Assembly: GCF_003992125.1 (NCBI RefSeq)
Contig: NZ_RQUY01000019.1
Coordinates: 1 to 40,455 of the forward strand
Direction: 5' to 3'
DNA length: 40,455 nucleotides
From: Veillonella caviae
GTDB taxonomy: Bacteria > Bacillota > Negativicutes > Veillonellales > Veillonellaceae
Below are positions 27,312 to 36,091 of the stretch, one piece after another. Positions within the stretch are counted from its first letter, which is position 1. Each line of letters opens with the position of its first letter. The position numbers and the translations under genes are program-made. Below the pieces are notes generated by a model. The model saw only the letters and a program-made list of their open reading frames with translations, was not told the origin of the DNA and searched no databases.

Positions 27312-27402
27312 ATTAAATGCCCTTCTAATCCATAATCAACTTATATTACGCAATGAACCAAATTCACTTACCAATCAAAAACATCTAAAACTTCAATTTT
27401 AA

Positions 27403-28497
27403 TTAGCCATACTGAATACGTCCCTCTTGGCAATGAATGAATTGAACTCCTGGTAAATTTTTAAAATCGTGAATATCTGTAGTAGTAATCACCGTTTGAA
27501 TCCGTTTATGAATAAACTGCAATAAATTCGTCCGCCTTAACTCGTCTAATTCGCTCAATACATCGTCTAGGAGTAATACAGGATATTCCCCTACTTCGGA
27601 TTTAATAAATTCTAATTCCGATAGTTTTAATGAAAGCACCGCAGTCCGTTGTTGTCCTTGAGAACCAAATTTTTTTAAATCTATAGCATCCGAAAAAAAT
27701 CGCAAATCATCCCTATGAGGACCAACACTAGTAGTTAATCGATGGCGATCTTGAGGCAAGTTCTGTTTCAACAAATCATAAAAATCTTCTTTTTTATAGA
27801 TAATGTTACCTTCTTCGCCATAAGTTTGTTCATAGCCGATGGTGAGATTCTCAAGACCTCCTGTCAATTTACGATTCATCAAATCGATGAGTAAATTAAT
27901 TTTTTTTAGACTTTCCAGACGTTTTTTGACGAGAAAAGATGCCATATCTGCTAATTGAATATCCCATTCGTCTAAAGGGATATTCTGTTTTCCTCTATAT
28001 TCTTTTAATAATGTATTGCGCTGCTGTAACAATCGATTGTATTGCAACAGTTGATGATAATAGGTAGCGCTTGTTTGGGATATTTCCATATCAAGAAAAC
28101 GGCGACGTCCCGATGGACTGCCCTTGATAAGCTGTAAATCTTCTGGACAAAATATAACTGTATTTAAAGTACCAATCAATTCCTTTTGAGATATTTTCAT
28201 ATCATTTAAACGAATATCCTTCGACCCTTGGCGAAATAATTTTATATTTACCTTTTGCGGCGTATCTTTTTTCTCAAAATTGACTACAATGCCTGATTCA
28301 TTAGCATTAAACATCAACATATCCGATGTATCATTAGTACGATGGCTTTTACCAATGGTACCTACGTAAATAGATTCCAATATATTGGTTTTACCAGCCC
28401 CATTTGTACCATAAAGAACGACGATTTCTGGATTGAGTTCAATATCGATAGACTGATAATTGCGAAATTGAAATAATTGCAGTGAGTTAATTCTCAC
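27403..28497 (-). CDS. recF: DNA replication and repair protein RecF
   Basis: A 364-aa SMC-like ATPase that helps load RecA at gaps. It has the Walker A loop YGTNGAGKTNILESIYVG near residues 29-46, the RecF signature FCPEDLQLIKGSPSGRRRFLD near 115-135, SQGQQRTAVLSLKLSE as the ABC signature, and LLLDDVLSELDELRR as Walker B. Length is normal. It is 3 nt from the upstream yaaA stop, so translation is coupled, and a 91-nt gap separates it from the DciA-like gene downstream. Confidence 0.97.
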   Translation of the reverse strand: MRINSLQLFQFRNYQSIDIELNPEIVVLYGTNGAGKTNILESIYVGTIGKSHRTNDTSDMLMFNANESGIVVNFEKKDTPQKVNIKLFRQGSKDIRLNDMKISQKELIGTLNTVIFCPEDLQLIKGSPSGRRRFLDMEISQTSATYYHQLLQYNRLLQQRNTLLKEYRGKQNIPLDEWDIQLADMASFLVKKRLESLKKINLLIDLMNRKLTGGLENLTIGYEQTYGEEGNIIYKKEDFYDLLKQNLPQDRHRLTTSVGPHRDDLRFFSDAIDLKKFGSQGQQRTAVLSLKLSELEFIKSEVGEYPVLLLDDVLSELDELRRTNLLQFIHKRIQTVITTTDIHDFKNLPGVQFIHCQEGRIQYG

Positions 28498-28500
28498 TGA

Positions 28501-28737
28501 TTATGCCTCCTCTTTAGTGATAATAAAATCGACTTCAAGACCATCTATACCAATCACATCACCAGGACGGCATTTTTTACGTTTCTCTGTTACCAATACA
28601 CCATTCAAAGTGATTACTTCATCATCAATAAGAGATTTAATTTGACCACCAGTCTCAATTAAACCTTCTAATTTTAATAACTGGTCTATTTGAATATATT
28701 CGGTATGAATAGATACCATTTGTTGAGGTTTGCTCAT
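28501..28737 (-). CDS. yaaA: S4-domain RNA-binding protein YaaA
   Basis: A 78-aa protein consisting of one S4 domain: EYIQIDQLLKLEGLIETGGQ then IKSLIDDEVITLNGVLVTEK and KCRPGDVI, the classic RNA-binding alpha-L fold. It lies between dnaN and recF as in Bacillus, where the product (also called RlbA) is linked to ribosome assembly. It starts at ATG 28737 with GGAGGA upstream. The gap to dnaN, 28738-28895, is very AT-rich and has no gene. Confidence 0.93.
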   Translation of the reverse strand: MSKPQQMVSIHTEYIQIDQLLKLEGLIETGGQIKSLIDDEVITLNGVLVTEKRKKCRPGDVIGIDGLEVDFIITKEEA

Positions 28738-28895
28738 ATTGTCCTCCTATAATGGACGGTTTAATTACTATACCTATGTATTATAGTTATAGATTTTTAT
28801 TATATATAAGTATTTTTATACAAAATATATACAATAGTTTATAAAAATTTATACATGTAAATTTTTAATTTATATTTTATAATCCTGTACAATTT

Positions 28896-30017
28896 CTAAT
28901 TATTAGTACGAACAGGAGTTACTACATAAGTATAATTTGGATTATTATCTTGACGAATTACAACGGGGCCATTTTGTTTGAGATACAAATGGATATTATC
29001 ACCAGTAGAATGGCGAAGAATATCGGAAATATAACGACCATTGAAGGAAATAGTAAATGGAGTACCCTTAAATTCTACAGGAATATTTTCTTTAGCCATA
29101 CCAATTTCTGCATTTTGACTAGATAAAGTTACATTTTCTGTAGACCAATCATAACGGATAACATTATAACTCATATCTTTAGCAAGTAAGGATACGCGAT
29201 CAACAGCGCCGGCAAATTCTCTTCGATCAATAACAGCACTAGAATCAAATTGAGATGGAATTACTTTTTCATATTCAGGATAGGAACCTTCGATAAGACG
29301 GGAAATAATATAAATAGATTCAAATATGAATGCAATTTGATTACGATTCCAAATAATTTTAATCACTGCAGGATTATCAGTTGGCAGTAATCGAGATACT
29401 TCAGCTAAAGCTTTAGTCGGTACAATAACACGCATTGGAGATGTAGCAGGTTCATCAATAGTAACTTTTTTTACTGCCATTCGATGTGTATCAGTAGCTA
29501 CCATAGTTACTTTTTTATCATTAGCATCTTTTATTTCAAGAAGAGCACCAGCAAAAACAGGTCGATCATCATCATTAGCAGCTGCATAATTTGTTAAATC
29601 TATTAATTCTTTCATTGCTTGGCTGTCGATAGTTACATGATCTTGATCGTGTATTTGTTCGACTAAGGAAAAATCATCTGGATGTAATGTAACAAGGTTA
29701 AATTCAGAGGAACCAGATGTGATTTTAAGAGAATTACCTTCTTCTGGTTTACTTAATTGGATAATGTCACCTGGTAATTTACGAATTAATTCTTGAAAAT
29801 AACGAGATGCTACTACCATAGTGCCTGGTTCGATAATTTCTGCATCAATAGTTAAACGAATGCCTAATTCAAAATCATTACCTTGTAATTCAACTTGATT
29901 ATTTTTTGTTGTCATGTAAATTGATCCAGGTAAATTAGAGCTTGTTTTATTTTGAGATACTTTTTGTAATACATTGATAGCTTTTTGGAGATTTGATTTT
30001 GGAAATTTTATATTCAT
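28896..30017 (-). CDS. dnaN: DNA polymerase III beta sliding clamp
   Basis: A 373-aa three-domain clamp: MNIKFPKSNLQKAINVLQKV at the start, GALLEIKDANDKKVTMVATD and HRMAVKKV in the second domain, and C-terminal VIRQDNNPNYTYVVTPVRT, the terminal strand that shapes the client-binding pocket (usually ending MPxR/PVR). Length matches Firmicute DnaN. It tethers polymerase III to DNA. It lies just beyond the origin from dnaA and likely starts from its own promoter as well as by read-through. Confidence 0.97.
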   Translation of the reverse strand: MNIKFPKSNLQKAINVLQKVSQNKTSSNLPGSIYMTTKNNQVELQGNDFELGIRLTIDAEIIEPGTMVVASRYFQELIRKLPGDIIQLSKPEEGNSLKITSGSSEFNLVTLHPDDFSLVEQIHDQDHVTIDSQAMKELIDLTNYAAANDDDRPVFAGALLEIKDANDKKVTMVATDTHRMAVKKVTIDEPATSPMRVIVPTKALAEVSRLLPTDNPAVIKIIWNRNQIAFIFESIYIISRLIEGSYPEYEKVIPSQFDSSAVIDRREFAGAVDRVSLLAKDMSYNVIRYDWSTENVTLSSQNAEIGMAKENIPVEFKGTPFTISFNGRYISDILRHSTGDNIHLYLKQNGPVVIRQDNNPNYTYVVTPVRTNN

Positions 30018-30189
30018 ATTGTATGGACTCCTTATTATGTTGTTTGTTAATTCTATAATGATGTACTATTGTAGATTTTCTAATGTATAACATATTCTTG
30101 TTTATAATGAATTATGAAAGTATATTGTTTCGTGCTATATAGATAATCTACGTTGGATCGTTTTCTACAATTGTTTTTTGATTTGTTTG

Positions 30190-30461
30190 TTAGTTTAGTT
30201 GTTTTAGTAGTAGGGCCTGTGTATGTGTGTAAAAGTGAAGATTCTTTTGTTATGACGTGGTTTTTTGGATGTGAATAACTATGTGTATACTATGTATTGG
30301 TTTATCCACATAATCACAGAAATTTTATGTTTTTGAGTTATCCACTAAGTTATACACAATATATCCACAAAAATATACACATGTGGTTATAAACAATATA
30401 TCTACATATAATTTATATTATATCCACAATTAAACCTTAATTTATCCACAATTTATCCACA
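30190..30461. other. oriC: oriC: DnaA boxes, GC cluster and DnaA-trio-like unwinding region
   Basis: The 463-nt dnaA-dnaN gap (30018-30480). Perfect TTATNCACA boxes lie at 30302-30310, 30350-30358, 30442-30450 and 30453-30461. One-mismatch boxes are at 30338-30346, 30361-30369, 30373-30381 and 30420-30428. Toward dnaN, a box-like TTACACACA (minus strand, near 30223-30231) leads into GGGCC (30213-30217) and TAGTAGTAG (30205-30213), followed by AT-rich DNA to about 30050. Read on the minus strand this is box, GC-rich, CTACTACTA, AT-rich, the basal unwinding layout described in B. subtilis. Confidence 0.88.
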
Positions 30462-30480
30462 GTTAACCTATATTCTATGG

Positions 30481-32076
30481 TTAATGGTCATGTTTTTTAT
30501 TAGAATTCAATTTTTCCTTAATTTCTAATATTTGTTGTTTTAATTCTTGGTTTTTATCTATTTCTTTGCTAATTTTATCGTATGCATGGAGTATGGTTGT
30601 ATGATCTCTAGAGAAAGCCTGTGCAATTTGCGGATAGCTTTCATTTACCACATCGCGGCATAGATACATGGCAATTTGGCGAGGAAAAGCGAATTGAGCT
30701 TTCCTTTTTTTACCTAATAAATCTTGTTTTTTGATATTAAAATAGGTGCTTACCACATCTTGTATAGTTTCAATATTGATGTAAGTAACATGTTCATGTT
30801 TTATAAGGTTAGCTAACGTTTTTCTAGTAAATTCTAAATTAATCGGCATTGTTTCTTTACTAGCTGATGCTATGAGCGTTCTAAAAGCGCCTTGCAGTTT
30901 TCTTATATTTTCATCAAATTGAAGAGCCATATAATTAATGGCATCATTTTCAATATCAATAATATGTTCATCTTTATTTTCCCGCTCAATAAGGGATTTT
31001 AAAATAGCGATACGGGTTTCTAAATCTGGATGTTCCATTGTGGCTACAAATCCTGCTTGGAATCTAGAGCGTATGCGTTCTTCAAATTGATCCATATCAT
31101 CAGGCATGGTGTCCGATGTGAGGACAATTTGCTTACCATTATTGTAGAGTTCATTAAAGGTGTTGAAAAACTCTGTTTTTGTTCCTTGTTTATTTTCTAA
31201 ATATTGAATATCATCAATCATTAACACGTCGATATTTCTGAAAGTATTCCTAAATAGTTCGCCTTGTCCTTTTTGGATGGATTCTACGAAAAGGGTTACA
31301 AATTTTTCACTGGTAATACTCATCACTTTAAGATTTGGCTGTTTTTCATTAATAGCATTACCGATGGCATGCATTAAATGCGTTTTTCCTAGACCTGATG
31401 GACCATAGATAAATAGAGGATTATAATTTTGTCCACCTGGATGCTCTGATACGTATTGTGCAGCACTAAATGGAATACGATTGGCATTACCTGTAATGTA
31501 ATTATCGAAACGATATGATGGATTTAGATTGGATGCAGATAAATCGATAGGCACATCCTTTGGTTGCAATGTATTTATTGACTTTGTTTGTTGTTTTATT
31601 TTCTTTGGTACTACCATCGGCTCATCAGAGATATGTACTGGTTCTTCAGTCATATTGATATCGGTTACCACATTTTGTTCTGTAGATGGTAATTTGCGTT
31701 CTATTACAACGGGATCTTGATATATTGGGATATAAAATTCCTCTTGATAAGGTTCTTCTTGTGATGGTAATGGCATAGGTGGTGCTTCTATAATAGGTGT
31801 GTCAATTCCCATTTCTTCATTCATATCGCGCAATACTAATTCTTTATGAGATTTTGTAATTTTATCGATTGCATTTTGTAGTGGAATACTAACAGCAGGT
31901 TGGGATTCAATTAAGTTTTTTATAAAACTTTGCATACAGCCAATGTGAATCTCGTTATTTTGGAGATCGATGGGATAAATAGAATAAGCAATCCTATCAT
32001 ATAGGGATGGTGGCATGGAACGTTTTATTTCTTGTAATATATCTTCCCATATATTATTTAATTCAAATGATTGCAT
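30481..32076 (-). CDS. dnaA: Chromosomal replication initiator DnaA
   Basis: A 531-aa AAA+ initiator. ATG 32076 is chosen: AAGGGGC precedes it and the protein opens MQSFELNNIWEDILQEIK like other DnaA domain I sequences. An open frame extends 228 nt upstream, but that stretch is made of DnaA boxes. Walker A is FIYGPSGLGKTHLMHAIGN, Walker B MIDDIQYLENK, and the domain IV signature IAQAFSRDHTTILHAYDKI contacts the box. The domain II linker (about 85-195) is long and acidic/Pro-rich (PPMPLPSQEEPYQEEF), which explains a length above the roughly 450 aa of Bacillus. Confidence 0.98.
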   Translation of the reverse strand: MQSFELNNIWEDILQEIKRSMPPSLYDRIAYSIYPIDLQNNEIHIGCMQSFIKNLIESQPAVSIPLQNAIDKITKSHKELVLRDMNEEMGIDTPIIEAPPMPLPSQEEPYQEEFYIPIYQDPVVIERKLPSTEQNVVTDINMTEEPVHISDEPMVVPKKIKQQTKSINTLQPKDVPIDLSASNLNPSYRFDNYITGNANRIPFSAAQYVSEHPGGQNYNPLFIYGPSGLGKTHLMHAIGNAINEKQPNLKVMSITSEKFVTLFVESIQKGQGELFRNTFRNIDVLMIDDIQYLENKQGTKTEFFNTFNELYNNGKQIVLTSDTMPDDMDQFEERIRSRFQAGFVATMEHPDLETRIAILKSLIERENKDEHIIDIENDAINYMALQFDENIRKLQGAFRTLIASASKETMPINLEFTRKTLANLIKHEHVTYINIETIQDVVSTYFNIKKQDLLGKKRKAQFAFPRQIAMYLCRDVVNESYPQIAQAFSRDHTTILHAYDKISKEIDKNQELKQQILEIKEKLNSNKKHDH

Positions 32077-32087
32077 ATTGTGCCCCT

Positions 32088-32389
32088 TGTGAATAACTTT
32101 AATAAAAATGTGAATAACTTTAATCGAAAATGTAGATAACTTTGTGTAAATTTGTGAATAATCGCAAAATACATGTGTAAAAGGTGTGTATATCTTGTGG
32201 ATTAGTAAATTACAAAATACCTTTAAACTAGATAAATACTGAGTTTTTACTATACACAGGTAAAAAGAGAAAAAATGTGGATAACCAAATTTGGTTATCC
32301 GCAATTTTTATAAAAGTATTACAATTTTCTTGAAATTCTGAGTTAATTTTACCAAAAAATAAGGTAAATGTCATTTAAAATGTGGATAA
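32088..32389. other. Second DnaA-box cluster upstream of dnaA
   Basis: Perfect TGTGNATAA boxes (plus strand) lie at 32088-32096, 32109-32117, 32153-32161, 32276-32284 and 32381-32389. Near matches are at 32131-32139, 32196-32204 and 32295-32303. The boxes at 32276 and 32295 face each other in a perfect 22-bp palindrome (32279-32300). Together with the cluster beyond dnaA this gives a bipartite origin, and the boxes in the dnaA leader suggest autoregulation. Confidence 0.85.
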
Positions 32390-32451
32390 CTTTTTATCAT
32401 GATCGAAGTTTTTAATGTGTGATGTGGATGCAATTTAGGTAATAAGGGATG

Positions 32452-32672
32452 GATATTCTAATGTAGTAAATTTGAGTTGTGTTTTGTATTTGCAGAGACA
32501 TTTTTTATAATTCGTGTAACGTGAATTGATGCGAAGGGTTTTGTTCAGTACGCTTAACGCCCTCTTCGAGGGCTACGTAAATTCACAAAACCCTTCGCAT
32601 CAATCCCCATTGGGCCACTATCATTAACTAGCCAAATACAAAACACAACTCAGAATCTCATATACAATATCC
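32452..32672. repeat. Palindromic element C (origin side)
   Basis: Three nested stems: GGATATT (32452-32458) with AATATCC (32666-32672); a perfect 19-bp stem (32474-32492 with 32633-32651, GAGTTGTGTTTTGTATTTG); and another perfect 19-bp stem (32525-32543 with 32586-32604, containing GATGCGAAGGG). The innermost loop holds the family core TACGCTTAACG...GCTACGTA (32549-32579) with inner stem GCCCTC/GAGGGC. Confidence 0.82.
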
Positions 32673-32834
32673 ACCACTTACTTCTCCTACTAGTCATCAG
32701 TTAAGGGTGCAGATGTTGGTCAATAAAAATCTTGTAGGCTCCTAGGTATATTGTGGTTAGAAATGGAGATATTAGTATATAAGGTTGATGTATTTTATAA
32801 TTTGTTTGGAACCTTTACTAATACAGTTTAATGA

Positions 32835-33100
32835 CAAATTGCGGGTTACTTTTTTAGTCTGTTAGGTAATATGTATTTGAGTGTTAGCCATTGGTTTGAC
32901 TAATTCATAGTTACAGTTTTCTGATGGACAGATAGGGGGCGTTCTGTGAATTTACGTAGCACGAAGGTGCGTTAAGCGTATTGAACAGAACGCCCCCTAT
33001 CTGTCCATCAAACTAAAATGTAGCGTTAAAACCTGCAAACCAATGGCTAACACTTACATATACACTATTAATTTCTAATAGAAAAGTGACCCGCAATTTG
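32835..33100. repeat. Palindromic element D (origin side, inverted orientation)
   Basis: Three nested stems: 19 bp (32835-32853 with 33082-33100, one wobble, containing TTGCGGGTTAC); 18 bp perfect (32881-32898 with 33036-33053, containing TTAGCCATTGG); and 26 bp perfect (32922-32947 with 32985-33010, containing GATAGGGGGCG). The core lies at 32953-32980 on the minus strand, inner stem GCAC/GTGC. Elements C and D with the DnaA boxes fill the 1.2-kb gap between dnaA and rpmH; I see no gene in it. Confidence 0.85.
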
Positions 33101-33207
33101 CCATACCAAAATGTAGTAGTTGTAAGAGCAAACAAATTATAAAATATACTACATATATAATGACCTTCATTTCTCTGATAAAAACATAGGAAAATACAGG
33201 ATTTTTA

Positions 33208-33236
33208 TTGACAGATTTGCGTTTTAACACTATAAT
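33208..33236 (+). promoter_or_regulatory. Consensus sigma-A promoter of rpmH
   Basis: TTGACA (33208-33213), a 17-nt spacer and TATAAT (33231-33236): a perfect housekeeping promoter, as expected for a highly expressed ribosomal gene. The leader to the ATG is about 45 nt and holds GAGGAGGTG. Confidence 0.93.
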
Positions 33237-33288
33237 TACCCTGTTATGGTATAAGTAAAACAATATATAACGAGGAGGTGTTTTACTA

Positions 33289-33423
33289 ATGAAACGTACT
33301 TACCAACCAAATACTCTTTGGAGAAAACGTACCCATGGTTTCCGTGAACGCATGAAAACTATTGGTGGCCGTCTCGTTTTAAAAAGAAGACGTGCTAAAG
33401 GCAGAAAACGCTTATCTGCATAA
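33289..33423 (+). CDS. rpmH: 50S ribosomal protein L34
   Basis: A 44-aa very basic protein, too short for most gene tables. It begins [20 protein letters not shown] and ends in [12 protein letters not shown], the universal L34 pattern. It belongs to the large ribosomal subunit. GAGGAGGTG lies upstream of the ATG, and a perfect promoter stands 53 nt before it. It heads the rpmH-rnpA-yidD-yidC-jag cluster, and a terminator-like hairpin after it limits read-through into rnpA. Confidence 0.98.
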   Translation: MKRTYQPNTLWRKRTHGFRERMKTIGGRLVLKRRRAKGRKRLSA

Positions 33424-33450
33424 TATAGTAGCTCAGCAGGAGCTTTTGAG

Positions 33451-33477
33451 AAAACTTGGCGCTCTTGCCAAGTTTTT
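33451..33477 (+). terminator. Attenuating terminator between rpmH and rnpA
   Basis: AAAACTTGGC (33451-33460) pairs with GCCAAGTTTT (33467-33476), followed by T's. It probably lowers rnpA expression relative to rpmH. Confidence 0.8.
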
Positions 33478-33503
33478 CTGTTCTATAGGAATCGGACGAT
33501 ACA

Positions 33504-33851
33504 ATGAATTACCGCTTAGAAAAAACAAGACGCATCATCAACAACAATGAATATCGCCTTGTATATAAGCATGGTAAATACGAGGTTGGCCGTATGTGTG
33601 TGCTCTATCGCATGCCTGTAGCAAAACAGCCTACACGGATTGGTTTTGTAACGGGTAAAAAGGTAGGTGGCGCCGTACAGCGCAATCGGGCGAGACGACT
33701 TATGAAAGAAGTATATCGTCTTCACCAACATGAAATTCGTGAAGGTTATCACATTGTTATCGTTGGGCGTGGACCACTAAAGGATGCAACCTATGAACGA
33801 GCGGAAAAGGAAATACTGTACTTATTGCGTAAAAGCAAGCTCTTAGTATAA
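33504..33851 (+). CDS. rnpA: Ribonuclease P protein component
   Basis: A 115-aa basic protein that assists the RNase P RNA in cutting pre-tRNA 5' leaders. It begins MNYRLEKTRRIINNNEYRLV, has RIGFVTGKKVGGAVQRNRAR with the RNR signature near residues 45-65, then RRLMKEVYR and HIVIVGRGP, all usual. Normal length. It follows rpmH as in nearly all bacteria; the RNase P RNA gene is not in this window. No strong ribosome binding site is obvious (only AATCGGACG about 10 nt upstream). Confidence 0.97.
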   Translation: MNYRLEKTRRIINNNEYRLVYKHGKYEVGRMCVLYRMPVAKQPTRIGFVTGKKVGGAVQRNRARRLMKEVYRLHQHEIREGYHIVIVGRGPLKDATYERAEKEILYLLRKSKLLV

Positions 33852-34039
33852 TCCCATATAGGACCTATGTGTGGCAATGCCGTGCGTTGGTCCTATTCGT
33901 GTATTTACATATAATCGCTAATCACTACAATCTAATAATGTAGATATATGATTATTGTAATCTAATGTAAACATGGGTTGTTAAGCTAGATAGCGATTTG
34001 TACGTATTACGAAATATTATGGAAATCATGGTGAACACT

Positions 34040-34285
34040 ATGGAAAATAATAACAGCATGTGGCTACGACGCTTATTAACGACAATATTGCGGCTCATGA
34101 TACGGTTTTACCAAGTGGCCATATCCCCAGCTAAACCGGGGTGTTGCCGATACTACCCAACTTGTTCCACATATACTCTGCAGGCTATTGAAAAATATGG
34201 ACCTTTTAAAGGTAGCTGGTTAGGATGTAAACGGATTCTTCGTTGCCACCCTTTTCATAAGGGCGGTTACGATCCGGTTCCTTAA
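34040..34285 (+). CDS. yidD: Membrane protein insertion efficiency factor YidD
   Basis: An 81-aa protein with the YidD signature: [38 protein letters not shown], and [20 protein letters not shown]. The conserved cysteines and the amphipathic N-terminal helix ([14 protein letters not shown]) place it at the inner membrane, where it helps YidC insertion. The ATG at 34040 is preferred because GGTGA lies 5 nt upstream; ATG 34019 and TTG 33998 are in frame but lack clear sites. Downstream, GTGAAAGCTTTCAC (34291-34304) is a perfect 14-bp palindrome. Confidence 0.93.
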   Translation: MENNNSMWLRRLLTTILRLMIRFYQVAISPAKPGCCRYYPTCSTYTLQAIEKYGPFKGSWLGCKRILRCHPFHKGGYDPVP

Positions 34286-34427
34286 TGATGGTGAAAGCTT
34301 TCACAAATCATAAACCAGCACAGTTTTGGAAATACCGAAGCATCTGGATGGATGAAATATAGACCATACCATAACCACTGATAGATGCGCAAAGGCACTA
34401 TTTTTACCTGTATGTTAAGGAGACACT

Positions 34428-35096
34428 ATGGAATTTTTATCTTCTATTTTCAACCCTATCGTTGAATTAATGCGCACATTGCTTACTTATGCATTCCAAT
34501 TGACGGAAATGGTAGGTTTCCCAAGTTATGGGGTAGCCATTATTTTGTTGACTATTGTTATCAAGGCGATTTTAGCGCCATTAACGGTAAAACAAATTAA
34601 ATCTATGAAGGCTATGCAAGAATTGCAACCGCGCATGAAAGCTATTCAAGACAAGTACAAAAATGATCCACAACGGATGCAACAAGAAATAGGCAATATG
34701 TACAAAGAAATGGGTGTTAACCCATTGGCAGGTTGTTTACCATTATTAGTGCAAATGCCATTTTTGATCGCCATTTTCTATGCGTTACAAAATTACCCAT
34801 ACGATCCAAATTTCGTACAATTCTTATGGTTACCAAGTCTTGGTGAAACTGACCCATACTACATTTTGCCAGTATTGAGTGCAGTATCCACATGGCTTAT
34901 GTCTCGCCAAACGTCTCAAGGGGCTACTGGTGCTGCGGCGAGTCAACAAAAAATGATGATGTGGTTTATGCCGCTCTTCATTGGGTATATTTCCCTAAAC
35001 TTCCCAGCAGGTTTAGTTATTTATTGGATTGTGTCCAACGTATTCCAATTTGTGCAACAGCATTTCATTTACAAAGGCTTGGAAGCTAATAAATAG
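34428..35096 (+). CDS. yidC: Membrane protein insertase YidC/Oxa1
   Basis: A 222-aa insertase with five membrane segments: about 10-30, 35-55 (YGVAIILLTIVIKAILAPLT), 95-117 (CLPLLVQMPFLIAIFYALQN), 135-160, and 170-205 (MMMWFMPLFIGYISLNFPAG). The cytoplasmic coiled-coil loop KSMKAMQELQPRMKAIQDKY joins TM1 and TM2, and the hydrophilic-groove Arg equivalent is replaced near KAILAPLTVKQIK. No signal peptide lipobox and no large periplasmic domain, so it has the short Firmicute form although the organism has an outer membrane. AAGGAG precedes the ATG. It couples to jag, whose ribosome binding site overlaps its stop. Confidence 0.95.
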   Translation: MEFLSSIFNPIVELMRTLLTYAFQLTEMVGFPSYGVAIILLTIVIKAILAPLTVKQIKSMKAMQELQPRMKAIQDKYKNDPQRMQQEIGNMYKEMGVNPLAGCLPLLVQMPFLIAIFYALQNYPYDPNFVQFLWLPSLGETDPYYILPVLSAVSTWLMSRQTSQGATGAAASQQKMMMWFMPLFIGYISLNFPAGLVIYWIVSNVFQFVQQHFIYKGLEANK

Positions 35097-35104
35097 GAGG
35101 CACT

Positions 35105-35890
35105 ATGGAATTTATCGATGTATCTGCTAAAACGATTGAAGATGCCATCGCTAAAGGGGTGGCTGAATTATCTGTAGATGGCCATGAATTGGTAGAAACT
35201 AAGGTTATGGAACAACCATCCAACGGTTTTTTAGGTATTGGTCGCAAACCAGCGGTGGTGCGTTTGTTTTATACCTCTGTGAAAGCTACTGCTACGCCTG
35301 AGGAATCTACGTCTATTGCGGAATTGTCTGATGCTGTATCTGCTGCACCAGTAGAAACTAATGTTGATGATGTAGCTGTTCATGTAGAAAATTCCGATGT
35401 TTTTAAAAGCACTAGTAAGGAGCTTTCAAAAGAAACACAAGACGTTATAGCTCAAAAAGGAAAACAATTCCTAGAAGACATGTTTTCTCAAATGGGACTT
35501 ACCGTTCTTATCGAAAAAATGATGACGAAGGACAAAATTACCTTCCAAGTGCACGGCGAAGACCTTGGCATTTTGATTGGTAAACACGGTCAAACCCTCG
35601 ATGCTATTCAATATTTAACGAATTTGGTAGCTCATAAAGAGGTATCTGGTCATTGTCATATTGTGGTAGACGTAGAAAATTATCGTTCCCGTCGGGAAGA
35701 CACATTGATTAACCTGGCAAAACGTTTGGCGGTTAAAGTAAAACGGACTCGTCAAAAAGTCTCCCTTGAACCGATGAATGCTTTTGAACGGAAAATCATT
35801 CACACCGCACTTCACGATGATGCACATATTATCACCAATAGTGCCGGTGATGAACCTTTCCGCCATGTTGTTATTTCTTATAAAAAATAA
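35105..35890 (+). CDS. jag: Jag/KhpB family RNA-binding protein
   Basis: A 261-aa protein with three domains: Jag-N (1-55, MEFIDVSAKTIEDAIAKGV and GFLGIGRKPAVV), an acidic linker of about 60 residues, and a KH domain with IGKHGQTLDAIQYLTN (GxxG loop) near 155-180. An R3H domain at the end contains ERKIIHTALHDD and a HVVISYKK tail. It binds RNA, often with KhpA, and influences cell elongation and division in other Firmicutes. AGGAGG overlaps the yidC stop (TAGGAGG), so the two are translationally coupled. Confidence 0.95.
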   Translation: MEFIDVSAKTIEDAIAKGVAELSVDGHELVETKVMEQPSNGFLGIGRKPAVVRLFYTSVKATATPEESTSIAELSDAVSAAPVETNVDDVAVHVENSDVFKSTSKELSKETQDVIAQKGKQFLEDMFSQMGLTVLIEKMMTKDKITFQVHGEDLGILIGKHGQTLDAIQYLTNLVAHKEVSGHCHIVVDVENYRSRREDTLINLAKRLAVKVKRTRQKVSLEPMNAFERKIIHTALHDDAHIITNSAGDEPFRHVVISYKK

Positions 35891-35920
35891 TATATAATAG
35901 GAACTATTTTATATTTGTAT

Positions 35921-35967
35921 TAACCCCCTAGTATTAGAGTTTTTGTAGACCTAATATTAGGGGGTTA
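35921..35967. terminator. Terminator at the end of the rpmH-jag cluster
   Basis: TAACCCCCTA (35921-35930) pairs with TAGGGGGTTA (35958-35967), extended inward by TATTAG/CTAATA. T-rich sequence follows. Confidence 0.88.
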
Positions 35968-36091
35968 TAATAATTTTTTATAGATATAGAAGATGGTTTA
36001 TTTTGTTACTATTTGTAACATATAATATTTTTATGATATTATGTGAGCAATATTATATAGTTACTACTATTATGTTTGAAGGAGTTAACAC

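Noticed and set aside
32077-32304. N-terminal extension of DnaA by 76 residues
   Set aside because: The stretch consists of DnaA boxes and the DnaA leader; the ATG at 32076 has a ribosome site and gives the normal domain I start.
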